Below, one piece after another: positions 1 to 8,429 of a DNA stretch of 64,000 nucleotides; within the stretch, counting starts at the first letter, position 1; every line of letters starts with the position of its first letter. A program made the position numbers and the translations under genes. The notes under the pieces are model-generated. The model saw nothing but the letters and a program-made list of their open reading frames with translations, had not been told where the DNA came from and did not search any database. Source of the stretch: Metabacillus dongyingensis (lineage in GTDB: Bacteria > Bacillota > Bacilli > Bacillales > Bacillaceae). The DNA lies in contig NZ_CP082944.1 in the NCBI RefSeq assembly GCF_019933155.2, positions 2,482,001 through 2,546,000 of the forward strand, read 5' to 3'.

Positions 1-386
1 CAGGCAAAGTTTTTATCGCTCTGCCGCCTTTATACAAAGTCAGCAAAGGGACAGGAAAAAAAGCGGTTGTGGAATATGCCTGGTCTGATGAAGAACTTCA
101 GGTTGTTCTAAAAAAAGTAGGAAAAGGCTATATGATACAGCGCTACAAGGGTCTTGGAGAAATGAACGCAGATCAGCTGTGGGAAACGACAATGGATCCG
201 GAGACAAGAACATTAATCCGCGTCCGCATTGATGATGCCGCACGTGCTGAGAGGCGTGTCACGACATTGATGGGTGACAAGGTTGAGCCTAGACGGAAAT
301 GGATAGAAAGCAATGTTGCATTTGGCTTAGATGAAGAAACCAACATTTTAGAAAACGAGAACCTATCCGTCGCAGAGGAGGAATAA
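1..386 (+). CDS. parE: DNA topoisomerase IV subunit B, C-terminal end (partial)
   Basis: This is the 3' end of the ATPase subunit of topoisomerase IV, which works with ParC to separate replicated chromosomes. The reading frame is open from base 3 and the N-terminus lies outside the window. The visible 127 residues carry TOPRIM/C-terminal features typical of ParE/GyrB, including [10 protein letters not shown] and the conserved [21 protein letters not shown] block, and end in an acidic tail. The TAA stop lies four bases before the parC start, so the two subunits form one transcription unit. Identification rests on the conserved block and on parC being next. Confidence 0.95.
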   Translation, partial: GKVFIALPPLYKVSKGTGKKAVVEYAWSDEELQVVLKKVGKGYMIQRYKGLGEMNADQLWETTMDPETRTLIRVRIDDAARAERRVTTLMGDKVEPRRKWIESNVAFGLDEETNILENENLSVAEEE

Positions 387-390
387 CTAT

Positions 391-2811
391 ATGACACAGC
401 CAGAAAAATTTCGCGATCTCCCTCTTGAAGATGTGATAGGTGACCGTTTTGGGCGTTACAGTAAATACATCATTCAAGACAGGGCATTGCCTGATGCACG
501 CGACGGGCTAAAGCCAGTTCAGCGCAGAATCCTATATGCTATGCATGTGGATGGAAATACAAATGACAAAAACTTCCGCAAATCCGCAAAAACAGTCGGT
601 AACGTAATCGGCAACTACCATCCTCATGGCGATACATCAGTATATGACGCCATGGTGAGGATGAGCCAGGATTGGAAGGTCCGCAATTTGCTGATTGAAA
701 TGCATGGAAACAACGGCAGCAACGACGGAGATCCTCCAGCTGCGATGCGTTATACAGAAGCAAGGCTTTCTCCGATTGCATCGGAACTTCTCCGTGATAT
801 TGATAAACGTACTGTTGAATTTGTGCCAAACTTTGATGATACCAGCCAGGAACCTCTCGTACTGCCTGCCATGTACCCGAATTTGCTCGTTAACGGCTCA
901 ACGGGGATTTCAGCAGGCTATGCGACGGATATTCCTCCTCATCACCTGGGTGAAGTGATCGACGCTGTCATGAAAAGGATTGATCAGCCGAACTGTTCGG
1001 TTGACGAGCTGATGACGGTGATTAATGGTCCTGATTTTCCGACTGGAGGAATCATCCAGGGAATCGAAGGCATTAAAAAAGCCTATGAAACAGGAAAAGG
1101 CAAGATCATCATTAGAGGAAAAGCAGAAATTGAAAGCATCAGAGGCGGAAAACAGCAAATCGTCATTACAGAAATCCCTTTTGAAGTGAATAAAGCCAAT
1201 CTTGTCAAAAGGATGGATGAGTTCAGAATTGAACGGAAGCTGGATGGCATTGCAGAAGTCCGTGATGAAACAGACCGCACAGGCATGCGAATCGTTGTTG
1301 AGCTGAAGAAAGAAGCAGATGCACAGGGCATCCTGAACTATCTTTATAAAAACAGTGATTTGCAGGTGCCTTACAATTTCAATATGGTTGCCATTCATAA
1401 CAGAAGGCCAACGTTAATGACGCTTCCGACAATCTTAGATGCGTATATTGCACACCAGAAAGAAGTCATTACTAACCGTTCCAACTATGACTTGCAAAAA
1501 GCACGCGAAAGACAGCATATTGTTGAAGGTTTAATCAAGGCACTTTCGATTCTTGATGAAGTCATTGCGACAATTCGTGCTTCAAAAGATAAGCGGGATG
1601 CTAAAGATAACTTAATTTCTAAATTTCAGTTTACAGAGCTTCAGGCAGAAGCCATTGTCTCCTTGCAGCTATACCGATTAACCAATACGGATATAACGGC
1701 GCTTCAAAATGAAGCTAAAGAGCTTGATGAAAAAATCACAGCCCTTCTTGAAATCCTGAACAACGAAAAAAGATTATACCAAGTCATCAAAGCAGATTTG
1801 AAAAAAATCAAAAAGACGTATGCCGATGAAAGAAGATCTGTCATTGAAAATGAAATTCAGGAGATTAAAATCAATCTTGAAGTCATGATTGCTTCAGAAG
1901 ATGTAATCGTCACGGTGACGAAAGATGGCTACATTAAACGCACAAGCGGACGGTCATATGCAGCATCAAATGGCCAGGACTTTGGAATGAAGGAAACAGA
2001 CCGTTTGCTCGCTAAATATGACATAAATACAACTGATGTCGTTCTTCTCTTTACGAATAAAGGAAATTACATCTATTGTCCTGTGCATGAATTGCCTGAT
2101 ATCCGCTGGAAGGACCTTGGGCAGCATATCGCCAATATCGTAAATCTAGAGCGGGATGAACAGCTGATAAAAGCGATTCCGGTCAAAGACTTTACAACTG
2201 AACAATACTTGCTGTTTGTCACTAAAAACGGCATGGTCAAAAAAACGGAGTTAAAGCTGTATAAAGCACAGCGATATTCTAAGGCATTGATGGCAGTAAA
2301 CTTGAAAAATGATGATATCCTGATAGATGTACATGTTACATCTGGAAGAGATGATCTCTTTATTGCAACACAATTCGGGTACGGCTTATGGTTCTCAGAG
2401 GAAGAAGTGAACATCGTAGGAGCAAGAGCAGCGGGTGTGAAAGGCATTAACTTAAAAGAGGGAGATTCCGTAGTCGGAGGCTCAGCCTTTACAGCCGGAG
2501 AAATTCCTCAAGTTGTTATTGTTACTCAAAGGGGAGCCGCTAAAAAAATGTCACTCAAGGAATTTGAAAAAACCTCACGTGCAAAACGCGGATTGATCAT
2601 GCTGCGCGAGCTTAAAAATAACCCTCACCGGTTAGTCGGCATGCAGATCATTCGTCCCGAGGATACGATTATGATCAAAACGGAAAAAGGACAGATTGAA
2701 GAAATTGCACCTCAAACCTTAAGAGCAAATGATCGTTACAGCAACGGTTCATTTTTCATAGATGAAGGAGATTCAGGATCTGTAAAAGAAGTTTGGCGCA
2801 TAACGAAATAA
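391..2811 (+). CDS. parC: DNA topoisomerase IV subunit A
   Basis: This 806-residue protein is the DNA-cleaving and rejoining subunit of topoisomerase IV. The catalytic tyrosine is in AMRYTEARLSP (Tyr about 121). The quinolone-target region reads HPHGDTSVYDAM at about 77-88. The GyrA-type beta-pinwheel C-terminal domain follows from about residue 490. The length suits Gram-positive ParC. The ATG has a GAGGAGGAA ribosome-binding site that overlaps the end of parE, so translation is probably coupled. A strong hairpin terminator follows. ParC is preferred over GyrA because the partner upstream ends like ParE and the arrangement matches parE-parC of Bacillus. Confidence 0.96.
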   Translation: MTQPEKFRDLPLEDVIGDRFGRYSKYIIQDRALPDARDGLKPVQRRILYAMHVDGNTNDKNFRKSAKTVGNVIGNYHPHGDTSVYDAMVRMSQDWKVRNLLIEMHGNNGSNDGDPPAAMRYTEARLSPIASELLRDIDKRTVEFVPNFDDTSQEPLVLPAMYPNLLVNGSTGISAGYATDIPPHHLGEVIDAVMKRIDQPNCSVDELMTVINGPDFPTGGIIQGIEGIKKAYETGKGKIIIRGKAEIESIRGGKQQIVITEIPFEVNKANLVKRMDEFRIERKLDGIAEVRDETDRTGMRIVVELKKEADAQGILNYLYKNSDLQVPYNFNMVAIHNRRPTLMTLPTILDAYIAHQKEVITNRSNYDLQKARERQHIVEGLIKALSILDEVIATIRASKDKRDAKDNLISKFQFTELQAEAIVSLQLYRLTNTDITALQNEAKELDEKITALLEILNNEKRLYQVIKADLKKIKKTYADERRSVIENEIQEIKINLEVMIASEDVIVTVTKDGYIKRTSGRSYAASNGQDFGMKETDRLLAKYDINTTDVVLLFTNKGNYIYCPVHELPDIRWKDLGQHIANIVNLERDEQLIKAIPVKDFTTEQYLLFVTKNGMVKKTELKLYKAQRYSKALMAVNLKNDDILIDVHVTSGRDDLFIATQFGYGLWFSEEEVNIVGARAAGVKGINLKEGDSVVGGSAFTAGEIPQVVIVTQRGAAKKMSLKEFEKTSRAKRGLIMLRELKNNPHRLVGMQIIRPEDTIMIKTEKGQIEEIAPQTLRANDRYSNGSFFIDEGDSGSVKEVWRITK

Positions 2812-2822
2812 TTAATGATAAA

Positions 2823-2858
2823 AAAGACATCCTCAGAAAATAGAGGATGTCTTTTCTT
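2823..2858. terminator. Bidirectional terminator between parC and the small membrane-protein genes
   Basis: A 12-bp stem (AAAGACATCCTC with its complement) around an 8-base loop is flanked by a T-run on the plus side and an A-run on the other. It can therefore end parC on the plus strand and the convergent small genes on the minus strand. Confidence 0.85.
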
Positions 2859-2859
2859 T

Positions 2860-2979
2860 TTATTTGCTTTTAGTAAAGTAATCAGTGAATGCATGCATAA
2901 TCTCAATTCCCTGATACAGGAATAGACTGACAGCTGTTAATGAAAAACCTGTCACCATAATAAATCTCAGCCAAAACAT
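2860..2979 (-). CDS. Small membrane protein, 39 residues
   Basis: A short gene encoding MFWLRFIMVTGFSLTAVSLF followed by a short polar tail ending YFTKSK. An excellent AAAGGAGGG ribosome-binding site sits eight bases before the ATG. One hydrophobic segment covers residues 3-23, so it is likely a single-pass membrane peptide. It starts 27 bases after the stop of the gene at 3007-3315 and is probably co-transcribed with it; its stop codon touches the shared terminator. I do not recognise the family. The ribosome-binding site and tight packing are the reasons for calling it real. Confidence 0.6.
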   Translation of the reverse strand: MFWLRFIMVTGFSLTAVSLFLYQGIEIMHAFTDYFTKSK

Positions 2980-3006
2980 CGCGTCGCCCTCCTTTACATA
3001 TAGTCT

Positions 3007-3315
3007 CTAGGATGGAAGCGATGCTTTATCGAAATAAGATGATTGGTAAAAAACAGCCAGTAAAAATTTCTTTCTGAAATTCCATCCTGTAAGCATGGCA
3101 ATGAAATAGACTGCAGCTAAAAGAAAAGATTCAGTTTCTGCCAGACTGTGTTCAATGAAGAAAGGGAACTTCAGATCGTCTTTGTCATCAGCAGAGGATG
3201 GCTGCACATGCTCTTCAAGATCAAAAGCAGGTGCGGTAAATGAATGCTGGTGGATTTGCGGAACGGTTCCTGCAAGGAGTAGGGCAATGAGAATAAGTAA
3301 GATAGGCTGTCTCAT
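3007..3315 (-). CDS. Hypothetical membrane/exported protein, 102 residues
   Basis: The protein begins with a signal-anchor-like stretch (residues 4-18). A hydrophilic acidic section contains QHSF and EEHVQPSSADDKDD, and a second hydrophobic segment follows at about 63-80 before a basic tail. This suggests two membrane passes with an external acidic loop. The ATG follows a GGAGGAAAGTT ribosome-binding site. It heads a two-gene unit with the 39-residue membrane protein. I do not recognise a named family. Confidence 0.6.
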   Translation of the reverse strand: MRQPILLILIALLLAGTVPQIHQHSFTAPAFDLEEHVQPSSADDKDDLKFPFFIEHSLAETESFLLAAVYFIAMLTGWNFRKKFLLAVFYQSSYFDKASLPS

Positions 3316-3589
3316 AACTTTCCTCCTTTTTTTATAATAGAACTATCATAACGCACAATTTCAAATTAGAATAGAGGAAATTTTTTTGTTTTTTCTAGCC
3401 AAATAGACAAAAAGTGATATAGACTTGCTTTGTCATGATACTGTGGCGAGATCAATAATGAATGTTTGAACGTGAACAAATCAGCGCACTTCATTTGCCG
3501 AATGGCTGTCATATGCATGTTGCTCTATAAATAAATGGTTTAATGTTTGTTCCAGGTATATCAGCTACATAGATTGACTTTTGATTAGC

Positions 3590-4597
3590 CTATTTTTTAG
3601 ATAACATGGAATTGCGATCAATCTTAAGGTGATATTTTTCAGTTTCAAAGCCTCTGGAAGTATTTAAATCCAGGACATCAATTGAAAGAGAAACATCTGA
3701 ATAAGCTGTCCCTCTTAAATAATCCTCTAAAGGTACTTTTAAATCGCCAGTCTCATCAGAAGAAATTTTCAAAAGCTCTTTTGATTCCTTTTTGACACCT
3801 TCTTCATAAAAAGTAAAATTGAATTTATAAGCTATTTGATCTCTGTTTGCTATTCCAAACCGCAGCTCCTGATCATCGATGCCAAGGAGTTCAGGAGTTT
3901 TTATATAGCGTGAATCATCGATCTTCAAACCGCTTGCTTCTTCCAGGTAGCGAAACATTTTTTTATTATCCAGCACATTTGGAATTCGTTCATTTTCATG
4001 CTGCGTTCTTAAATAAAAAGGTTCATTGCTGCTCTTGACCTCTTGTATGTCAGTTTCTTCAGCAGCTCCATATAAGAGGACATAATCCTCGGCAATTATC
4101 TCCTGCGGGTACCATTGGTGAGCGTCATCTGAGTAATTCCAAAACGCATCCCAACGAATAGGTGAATCATCAATTTTTCTGATTTTACTCCACTCAGAAA
4201 AAGGCAAATGATGAGATAACACGTAATGATAAGCAAAATGATGGCCATATTCATGGGAAAGGGTGTCCCTGTACGAAGATACTTCAGTATATTTATCCCC
4301 TTGATATAATGTAATGCTGTCTGTCAAGGCATGAAAGCTTCCTTTAGTTGAAGATTCTCCTAAAGAAGCGCCTCTGATCCGCACTTCCTGAAGCAGGGAA
4401 AGCTCATCTCCATGCTTATTTTGAATCAGCTCTTTGTATAACTGCTGAAGCTTCGTTTCATCCCAGGCATCTGTATAGCTTAAAAATATGATTCCTTCAG
4501 GAGATTGATAGCTTGCATGATAGTCTGAATCATAGACCAAAGGATCCAGACTGAGCAAAAACGGGAAAGACAGGAGAAGAATTAGCACTATTTTCAT
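3590..4597 (-). CDS. Secreted zinc metallopeptidase-like protein (HEYGH motif)
   Basis: A 335-residue protein with an N-terminal hydrophobic signal segment (about 3-18). A zinc-protease signature, HEYGHH, lies at residues 115-120, and EIIAEDY at 166-172 offers Glu170 as a possible third zinc ligand, as in gluzincin peptidases. The last 110 residues look like a beta-rich accessory domain. A GAGGAAGTGA ribosome-binding site precedes the ATG. It is likely exported and may act on extracellular protein or peptide. No prosegment typical of thermolysin is visible. The substrate cannot be inferred. Confidence 0.65.
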   Translation of the reverse strand: MKIVLILLLSFPFLLSLDPLVYDSDYHASYQSPEGIIFLSYTDAWDETKLQQLYKELIQNKHGDELSLLQEVRIRGASLGESSTKGSFHALTDSITLYQGDKYTEVSSYRDTLSHEYGHHFAYHYVLSHHLPFSEWSKIRKIDDSPIRWDAFWNYSDDAHQWYPQEIIAEDYVLLYGAAEETDIQEVKSSNEPFYLRTQHENERIPNVLDNKKMFRYLEEASGLKIDDSRYIKTPELLGIDDQELRFGIANRDQIAYKFNFTFYEEGVKKESKELLKISSDETGDLKVPLEDYLRGTAYSDVSLSIDVLDLNTSRGFETEKYHLKIDRNSMLSKK

Positions 4598-4742
4598 CTA
4601 ACAATCACTTCCTCAAATGTCATTCTATCACGCATTACAGCACAAATAGGCTGCATGATTTTTCCAATAAATGTTTGTAAAGGAAACCAGGCTAAATCTC
4701 CTAAACTTATTCACAGGAAAAATAATATTCTGATATATCCTC

Positions 4743-4759
4743 TTCACATTACATAAACA
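4743..4759 (+). promoter_or_regulatory. Possible PhoP-box-like direct repeat upstream of the GDPD gene
   Basis: TTCACA and TAAACA lie 11 bases apart, start to start, and a further TTCACA lies 33 bases upstream at 4710. This is the spacing of PhoP boxes (TTAACA-like hexamers every 11 bases) in Bacillus phosphate-starvation promoters. The matches are imperfect, so this is tentative. Confidence 0.25.
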
Positions 4760-4812
4760 ATGATCTATTAAACTAAAGCTGTTGGATAAAATTGAGAATG
4801 GGAGACGATGAA

Positions 4813-5631
4813 ATGAATAAAAAGTGGGCAGCGGGAGCGGGTATTGCACTCGCATTGTTAGTTGGTCCAATCACACAGCCATCTTCAGCAGAAGCAGCGG
4901 GGACCAAGATTGATAATGTAGCACATCGGGGTGCTTCAGGATATGCACCTGAGAACACGATTGCAGCGTTTGACAAAGCTGTCGAAATGAAAGCTGATTA
5001 CATTGAAATTGACGTTCAAAGAAGTAAGGACGGGGAATTAGTCGTCATTCATGATACTACAGTAGACCGTACCACAGATGGCAGCGGACCCGTTCAAAGT
5101 TTAACGTACGAAGAAATAAGAAATCTTGATGCAGGCAGCTGGAAAGGCACAGAATTTGCTGGTGAAAAAATTCCGTCATTTGATGAAATCCTTGATCGCT
5201 ATCACGGGAAAGTAGGAATACTGATTGAACTTAAAGCACCAGAGCTATATCCAGGAATTGAAGAGAGCGTTGCTCTTGAGCTAAAAGAGAGAAACTTAGA
5301 TAAACCTCAAAATGAAAAAACAATTATCCAATCATTTAATTTTGAATCAATGAAGAAGATAAACGATCTACTTCCAAAAGTACCGATTGGAGTCCTGACA
5401 TCATCTCGATTACATACAACACAGCAAGCATTAAAAGAATTCAGTGCATACGCTGACTATTTCAACCCAAGCTATACAATCGTCACAAAAGACCTTGTTA
5501 ATCAAGTACATGAAGAAGGAATGAAAATTCAATCATGGACGGTACGCAGTCAAGAAACGGCTGATTTTCTTTTAGAGATGCAAGTGGATGGAATTATAAC
5601 GGATTATCCGGATTATGTGGATCCGAGATAA
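4813..5631 (+). CDS. Secreted glycerophosphodiester phosphodiesterase
   Basis: It hydrolyses glycerophosphodiesters to glycerol-3-phosphate and an alcohol, outside the membrane. A signal peptide covers residues 1 to about 29 with an AEA-A cleavage site. The GDPD domain starts with AHRGASGYAPENT (catalytic His/Arg and metal Glu), followed by YIEIDVQRSKDGELVVIHD (metal Glu/Asp and catalytic His), LIELK, and the C-terminal WTVR and DGIITDYPD. The ATG at 4813 is chosen over upstream TTG and ATG codons because GGAGAC lies eight bases before it. A U-tailed hairpin follows at once, so it is probably monocistronic. It may be phosphate-regulated. Confidence 0.9.
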   Translation: MNKKWAAGAGIALALLVGPITQPSSAEAAGTKIDNVAHRGASGYAPENTIAAFDKAVEMKADYIEIDVQRSKDGELVVIHDTTVDRTTDGSGPVQSLTYEEIRNLDAGSWKGTEFAGEKIPSFDEILDRYHGKVGILIELKAPELYPGIEESVALELKERNLDKPQNEKTIIQSFNFESMKKINDLLPKVPIGVLTSSRLHTTQQALKEFSAYADYFNPSYTIVTKDLVNQVHEEGMKIQSWTVRSQETADFLLEMQVDGIITDYPDYVDPR

Positions 5632-5634
5632 GGA

Positions 5635-5674
5635 AAAAAAGATTGACCCTTAATGAGGGGTCAATCTTTTTTTT
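5635..5674 (+). terminator. Terminator of the glycerophosphodiesterase gene
   Basis: The stem AAAAGATTGACCCC with its near-perfect complement has a short TTAATGAG loop and ends in eight T residues. It starts four bases after the stop codon. Confidence 0.9.
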
Positions 5675-5952
5675 GAAATAGAAAAATCCATATTATTTTA
5701 ATTAAACTATGTTCTAAATAATCATTAATAAAATCGCCGCTCAGACACCATAAGCTAGATAACCATGTTCGGAAATACTTCATTGTCTCCAGCTGAACTA
5801 GAATGAAATCTCTTTTTATTTCTTATTTTGCAAGAATAAATACAGGGATTTACTTGATATATAGAATCTTAAAGTAAATATTCTTAATATTGTCAATAAT
5901 TTTGAACTGAAGTTTTACATAGTGAAACTAGTTCTAGAAAAGGGAGGTTTTT
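5675..5952. other. AT-rich spacer with a 17-bp repeat copy
   Basis: No open frame or RNA signature is seen. The spacer holds TATGTTCTAAATAATCA at 5708-5724, which recurs in the same orientation at 10669-10685. It ends in an AGGGAGG ribosome-binding site in front of the IclR fragment. Confidence 0.4.
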
Positions 5953-6327
5953 ATCTTCAGCGAGGTTATTAAAACAGTAGAAAAATCCATCGGAATTTTA
6001 GAAGTGATCGCACAAAAGCCAATGACATTTATTGAATTGGTCGAAAAGCTGGACAGCAATAAAGCAACTGTACATCGATTTTTATCTTCTCTTGAGCAGC
6101 TTGGATATATCACAAAAAATAGACAAGAAAAATTCATCTTATCACAAAAATGGTTTCAACTGGCATTTCAGGCACAAGATCAGCTTGATATTGTGAAAAC
6201 AGCAAGGCCCTTCTTAGAAAGCATTAGCCAACAAGGTGCAGGAAAGACGCTTTTAGCGCTTGGAAAAATTCTTCTTTGTGTTCTTCGAAATCTTGAGGTA
6301 AATCTTCATCAGGGTTTCTGTATCTAA
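5953..6327 (+). pseudogene. Truncated IclR-family regulator
   Basis: The frame reads IFSEVIKTVEKSIGILE and then a full winged helix with KLDSNKATVHRFLSSLEQLGY, which is the IclR N-terminal DNA-binding domain. A strong GGGAGG ribosome-binding site stands five bases before ATC at 5953, so the original start was probably ATG, since lost; a GTG at 6004 would remove the first helix. The effector domain is almost absent: after FLESISQQ only a remnant resembling the GKxLLA segment is left, and the protein ends at about 124 residues instead of about 250. It sits just before the biotin-linked operon. A DNA-binding-only product cannot be excluded. Confidence 0.65.
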
Positions 6328-6356
6328 GGCTTTTTTGAATATGAAAATAATTAATC

Positions 6357-6386
6357 TTTACAAATAAATAGGATGGGTTTTATAAT
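6357..6386 (+). promoter_or_regulatory. Promoter of the bioY operon
   Basis: TTTACA at 6357-6362 and TATAAT at 6381-6386 are separated by 18 bases and match the SigA consensus well. Transcription would start near 6393, inside the adjoining inverted repeat. Confidence 0.75.
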
Positions 6387-6421
6387 TATGTTAACTTCAA
6401 AGTAAGGCAGGTTAACATAAT
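6385..6421 (+). promoter_or_regulatory. BirA (biotin repressor) operator
   Basis: A perfect inverted repeat with 11-base arms, ATTATGTTAAC and GTTAACATAAT, has a 15-base spacer. This matches the known Gram-positive BirA box (GTTAAC half-sites about 14-15 bases apart). It starts on the -10 box, covers the expected transcription start and ribosome-binding site, and ends on the bioY ATG, so bound BirA would block transcription. The downstream gene being bioY supports the assignment. Confidence 0.85.
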
Positions 6422-6980
6422 GGAATTAAAAAAAATAGTCTATGTTTCTATGTTTGCGGCAATTATGGGAGCACTAGGGATTGTTCCGCCAATCTTTTTA
6501 GGATTTTCTCCCGTTCCGATTACCTTACAAACGTTAGGTGTCATGTTATCAGGAAGTGTGTTGGGAGCGCGTTTAGGTCCCAAATATGCGGCCCTTAGTC
6601 AAATCTTATTTTTATTCTTGGTAATGACCGGTTTACCTTTATTATCTGGCGGCCGGGGTGGAATTGGTGTTTTTTTCAGTCCATCAGGAGGATATCTCAT
6701 TGGGTGGATCGTAGGTGCTTATGTGATAGGATTTTTAACTTATCGTATGAAAAACATATCATTTGTTAAGATTTTGCTTGTTAATATTCTTGGTGGTATT
6801 TTTATTGTTTATTTATTCGGCATTCCGATTCAGGCCTTCATGATGAATATTCCTCATGCAAAAACGGTTATCCTTAGCATGGTGTATCTTCCAGGTGATT
6901 TTATAAAGGTAATTGTTGCTTCCTTGCTTGCTATTAAGTTGCAAAAATCTATCCCACTTTCAAAAAAACTGGTGGCCTAA
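6420..6980 (+). CDS. bioY: Biotin transporter substrate-binding subunit BioY
   Basis: This is the S component of an ECF-type biotin importer, 186 residues with about six membrane helices. Family features include FSPVPITLQTLGVMLSG near residue 28, GLPLLSGGRGG near 77 and FFSPSGGYLIGW. The ATG overlaps the BirA operator and has an AAGGCAGG ribosome-binding site. The next gene starts directly after its stop codon. The order resembles the BirA-controlled yhfU-yhfT-yhfS operon of B. subtilis, where yhfU is a second bioY. No EcfA or EcfT is nearby, so it would use the shared module or act alone. Confidence 0.93.
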   Translation: MELKKIVYVSMFAAIMGALGIVPPIFLGFSPVPITLQTLGVMLSGSVLGARLGPKYAALSQILFLFLVMTGLPLLSGGRGGIGVFFSPSGGYLIGWIVGAYVIGFLTYRMKNISFVKILLVNILGGIFIVYLFGIPIQAFMMNIPHAKTVILSMVYLPGDFIKVIVASLLAIKLQKSIPLSKKLVA

Positions 6981-8429
6981 ATGAGAATTACCAGCACTTA
7001 TAGAACGTATGCTCAAATAAATAACAATCGGCCTGCCATCGTAACAGATAAAGAAATAGTTCCATATAGTGAATGGTATGATTTAGTGCAGCGAACAGCT
7101 GCCTCTTTTTATAAAGTAACTGGAATTTATAAAAGAGTTGCCTTATTCTTGCCAAATGGACGCTTATTTTTACAGCTGTTCGCTGGAGCGAGCGAAGCAG
7201 GCTGGGCTAGTATGGTCGGAGATATGAGGTGGAAAGAGCAGGAAATAGAAGAACGGCTTCAACAAATAACTCCTGATCTTATCATTGCTGATGAAAAGAT
7301 GAAGGGATATTTTCATCAGTCTTCAACAAAAACTATTTTTTCAGATGAGATCGAGGAATGGCTATGTTCCAGCAGTGATTTTCAAAAAAATGACGGTAAT
7401 GCCCCTTTTTACATTGGTTTTACCTCTGGTTCAACAGGGAAACCAAAAGCATTCATACGTTCCCATTCTTCATGGATAGAAAGTTTTCGGTGTAATCAAA
7501 TAGATCTTGAGATGACGGAGAAAGAACATGTGTTAATCCCCGGTTCATTTATAAATTCTACCTTCTTATATGGAGCTTTAAGTACCTTATTTTTAGGGGG
7601 CACGATTTATGTGCTGACAAAGTTTTCACCAGCGCGTTTGATGGATTTCTTACATAACTATCCGATTTCTAAAGTATATGTAGTCCCTACAATAATTCAG
7701 GGGCTATTAAATGAAGGATATTATAATGAACAATCAGTTTCCTTTATATCTACAGGGGCAAAGTGGCTGCCAAGCGTAAAGGCCAAAATGCGCCTTCAAT
7801 TTCCAACCGCTAATTTTTATGAGTTTTACGGATCGTCCGAGCTTAGTTTTGTTACGGTTTTAAAAAATAACGAGCAGATCCAACATGCGGCTTCAGTTGG
7901 AAGAGTATTTCAGAATGTTGAAATTAGTATTCGCAATGATAAGGGAGAAGAAGTAGGGCTTGGAGAAGAAGGAGTTTTATATGTAAAAAGCAAAATGCTT
8001 TTTGATGGATATTTAAATAATGAGGAAGAAACAAAAAAAATATTACAGGGAGATTGGGCAACAGTTTATGATATCGCCAAAATAGATGAAGAAGGTTATG
8101 TATACATCCTTGGCAGGCAAAATGATATGATTATTTATGGCGGAATGAACATTTATCCCCAAGAAATAGAACAGGTATTAATGAAATACGATGGGGTCGA
8201 AGAAGCGATTGTTTTGGGAATTAAAGATGAGTATTGGGGGGAGAAAGTGGCTGCTTTCATTAAAGGAAATGTGTCCTTGCCCTCTTTAAAAAATTATTGC
8301 CTTCGGAATCTATCTTCTTATAAAATTCCACGTGTTTGGAGAAAAGTAGCAAATTTCCCCCACACAACGGGAGGGAAGATTTCACGCCCGGAAGTAAGAA
8401 AATGGTTTGAGAAAGGGGGGTTAGAATGA
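6981..8429 (+). CDS. yhfT: Acyl-CoA synthetase, YhfT-like (AMP-binding)
   Basis: It activates a carboxylic acid to acyl-AMP and then acyl-CoA. The phosphate-binding signature YIGFTSGSTGKPKAF lies at residues 144-158, the YEFYGSSE adenine motif near 280, GGMNIYPQEIEQ near 385 and the catalytic Lys in TTGGKISRPE close to the end. At 482 residues it is slightly short for the family. It starts directly after bioY and overlaps the thiolase gene by ATGA. Position and BirA control suggest an acid linked to biotin supply (fatty acid or pimelate); the true substrate is inferred, not shown. Confidence 0.88.
   Translation: MRITSTYRTYAQINNNRPAIVTDKEIVPYSEWYDLVQRTAASFYKVTGIYKRVALFLPNGRLFLQLFAGASEAGWASMVGDMRWKEQEIEERLQQITPDLIIADEKMKGYFHQSSTKTIFSDEIEEWLCSSSDFQKNDGNAPFYIGFTSGSTGKPKAFIRSHSSWIESFRCNQIDLEMTEKEHVLIPGSFINSTFLYGALSTLFLGGTIYVLTKFSPARLMDFLHNYPISKVYVVPTIIQGLLNEGYYNEQSVSFISTGAKWLPSVKAKMRLQFPTANFYEFYGSSELSFVTVLKNNEQIQHAASVGRVFQNVEISIRNDKGEEVGLGEEGVLYVKSKMLFDGYLNNEEETKKILQGDWATVYDIAKIDEEGYVYILGRQNDMIIYGGMNIYPQEIEQVLMKYDGVEEAIVLGIKDEYWGEKVAAFIKGNVSLPSLKNYCLRNLSSYKIPRVWRKVANFPHTTGGKISRPEVRKWFEKGGLE

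Noticed and set aside
910..1398. 162-codon minus-strand frame inside parC
   Set aside because: It is antisense to the conserved parC breakage-reunion domain and has no motif of its own.
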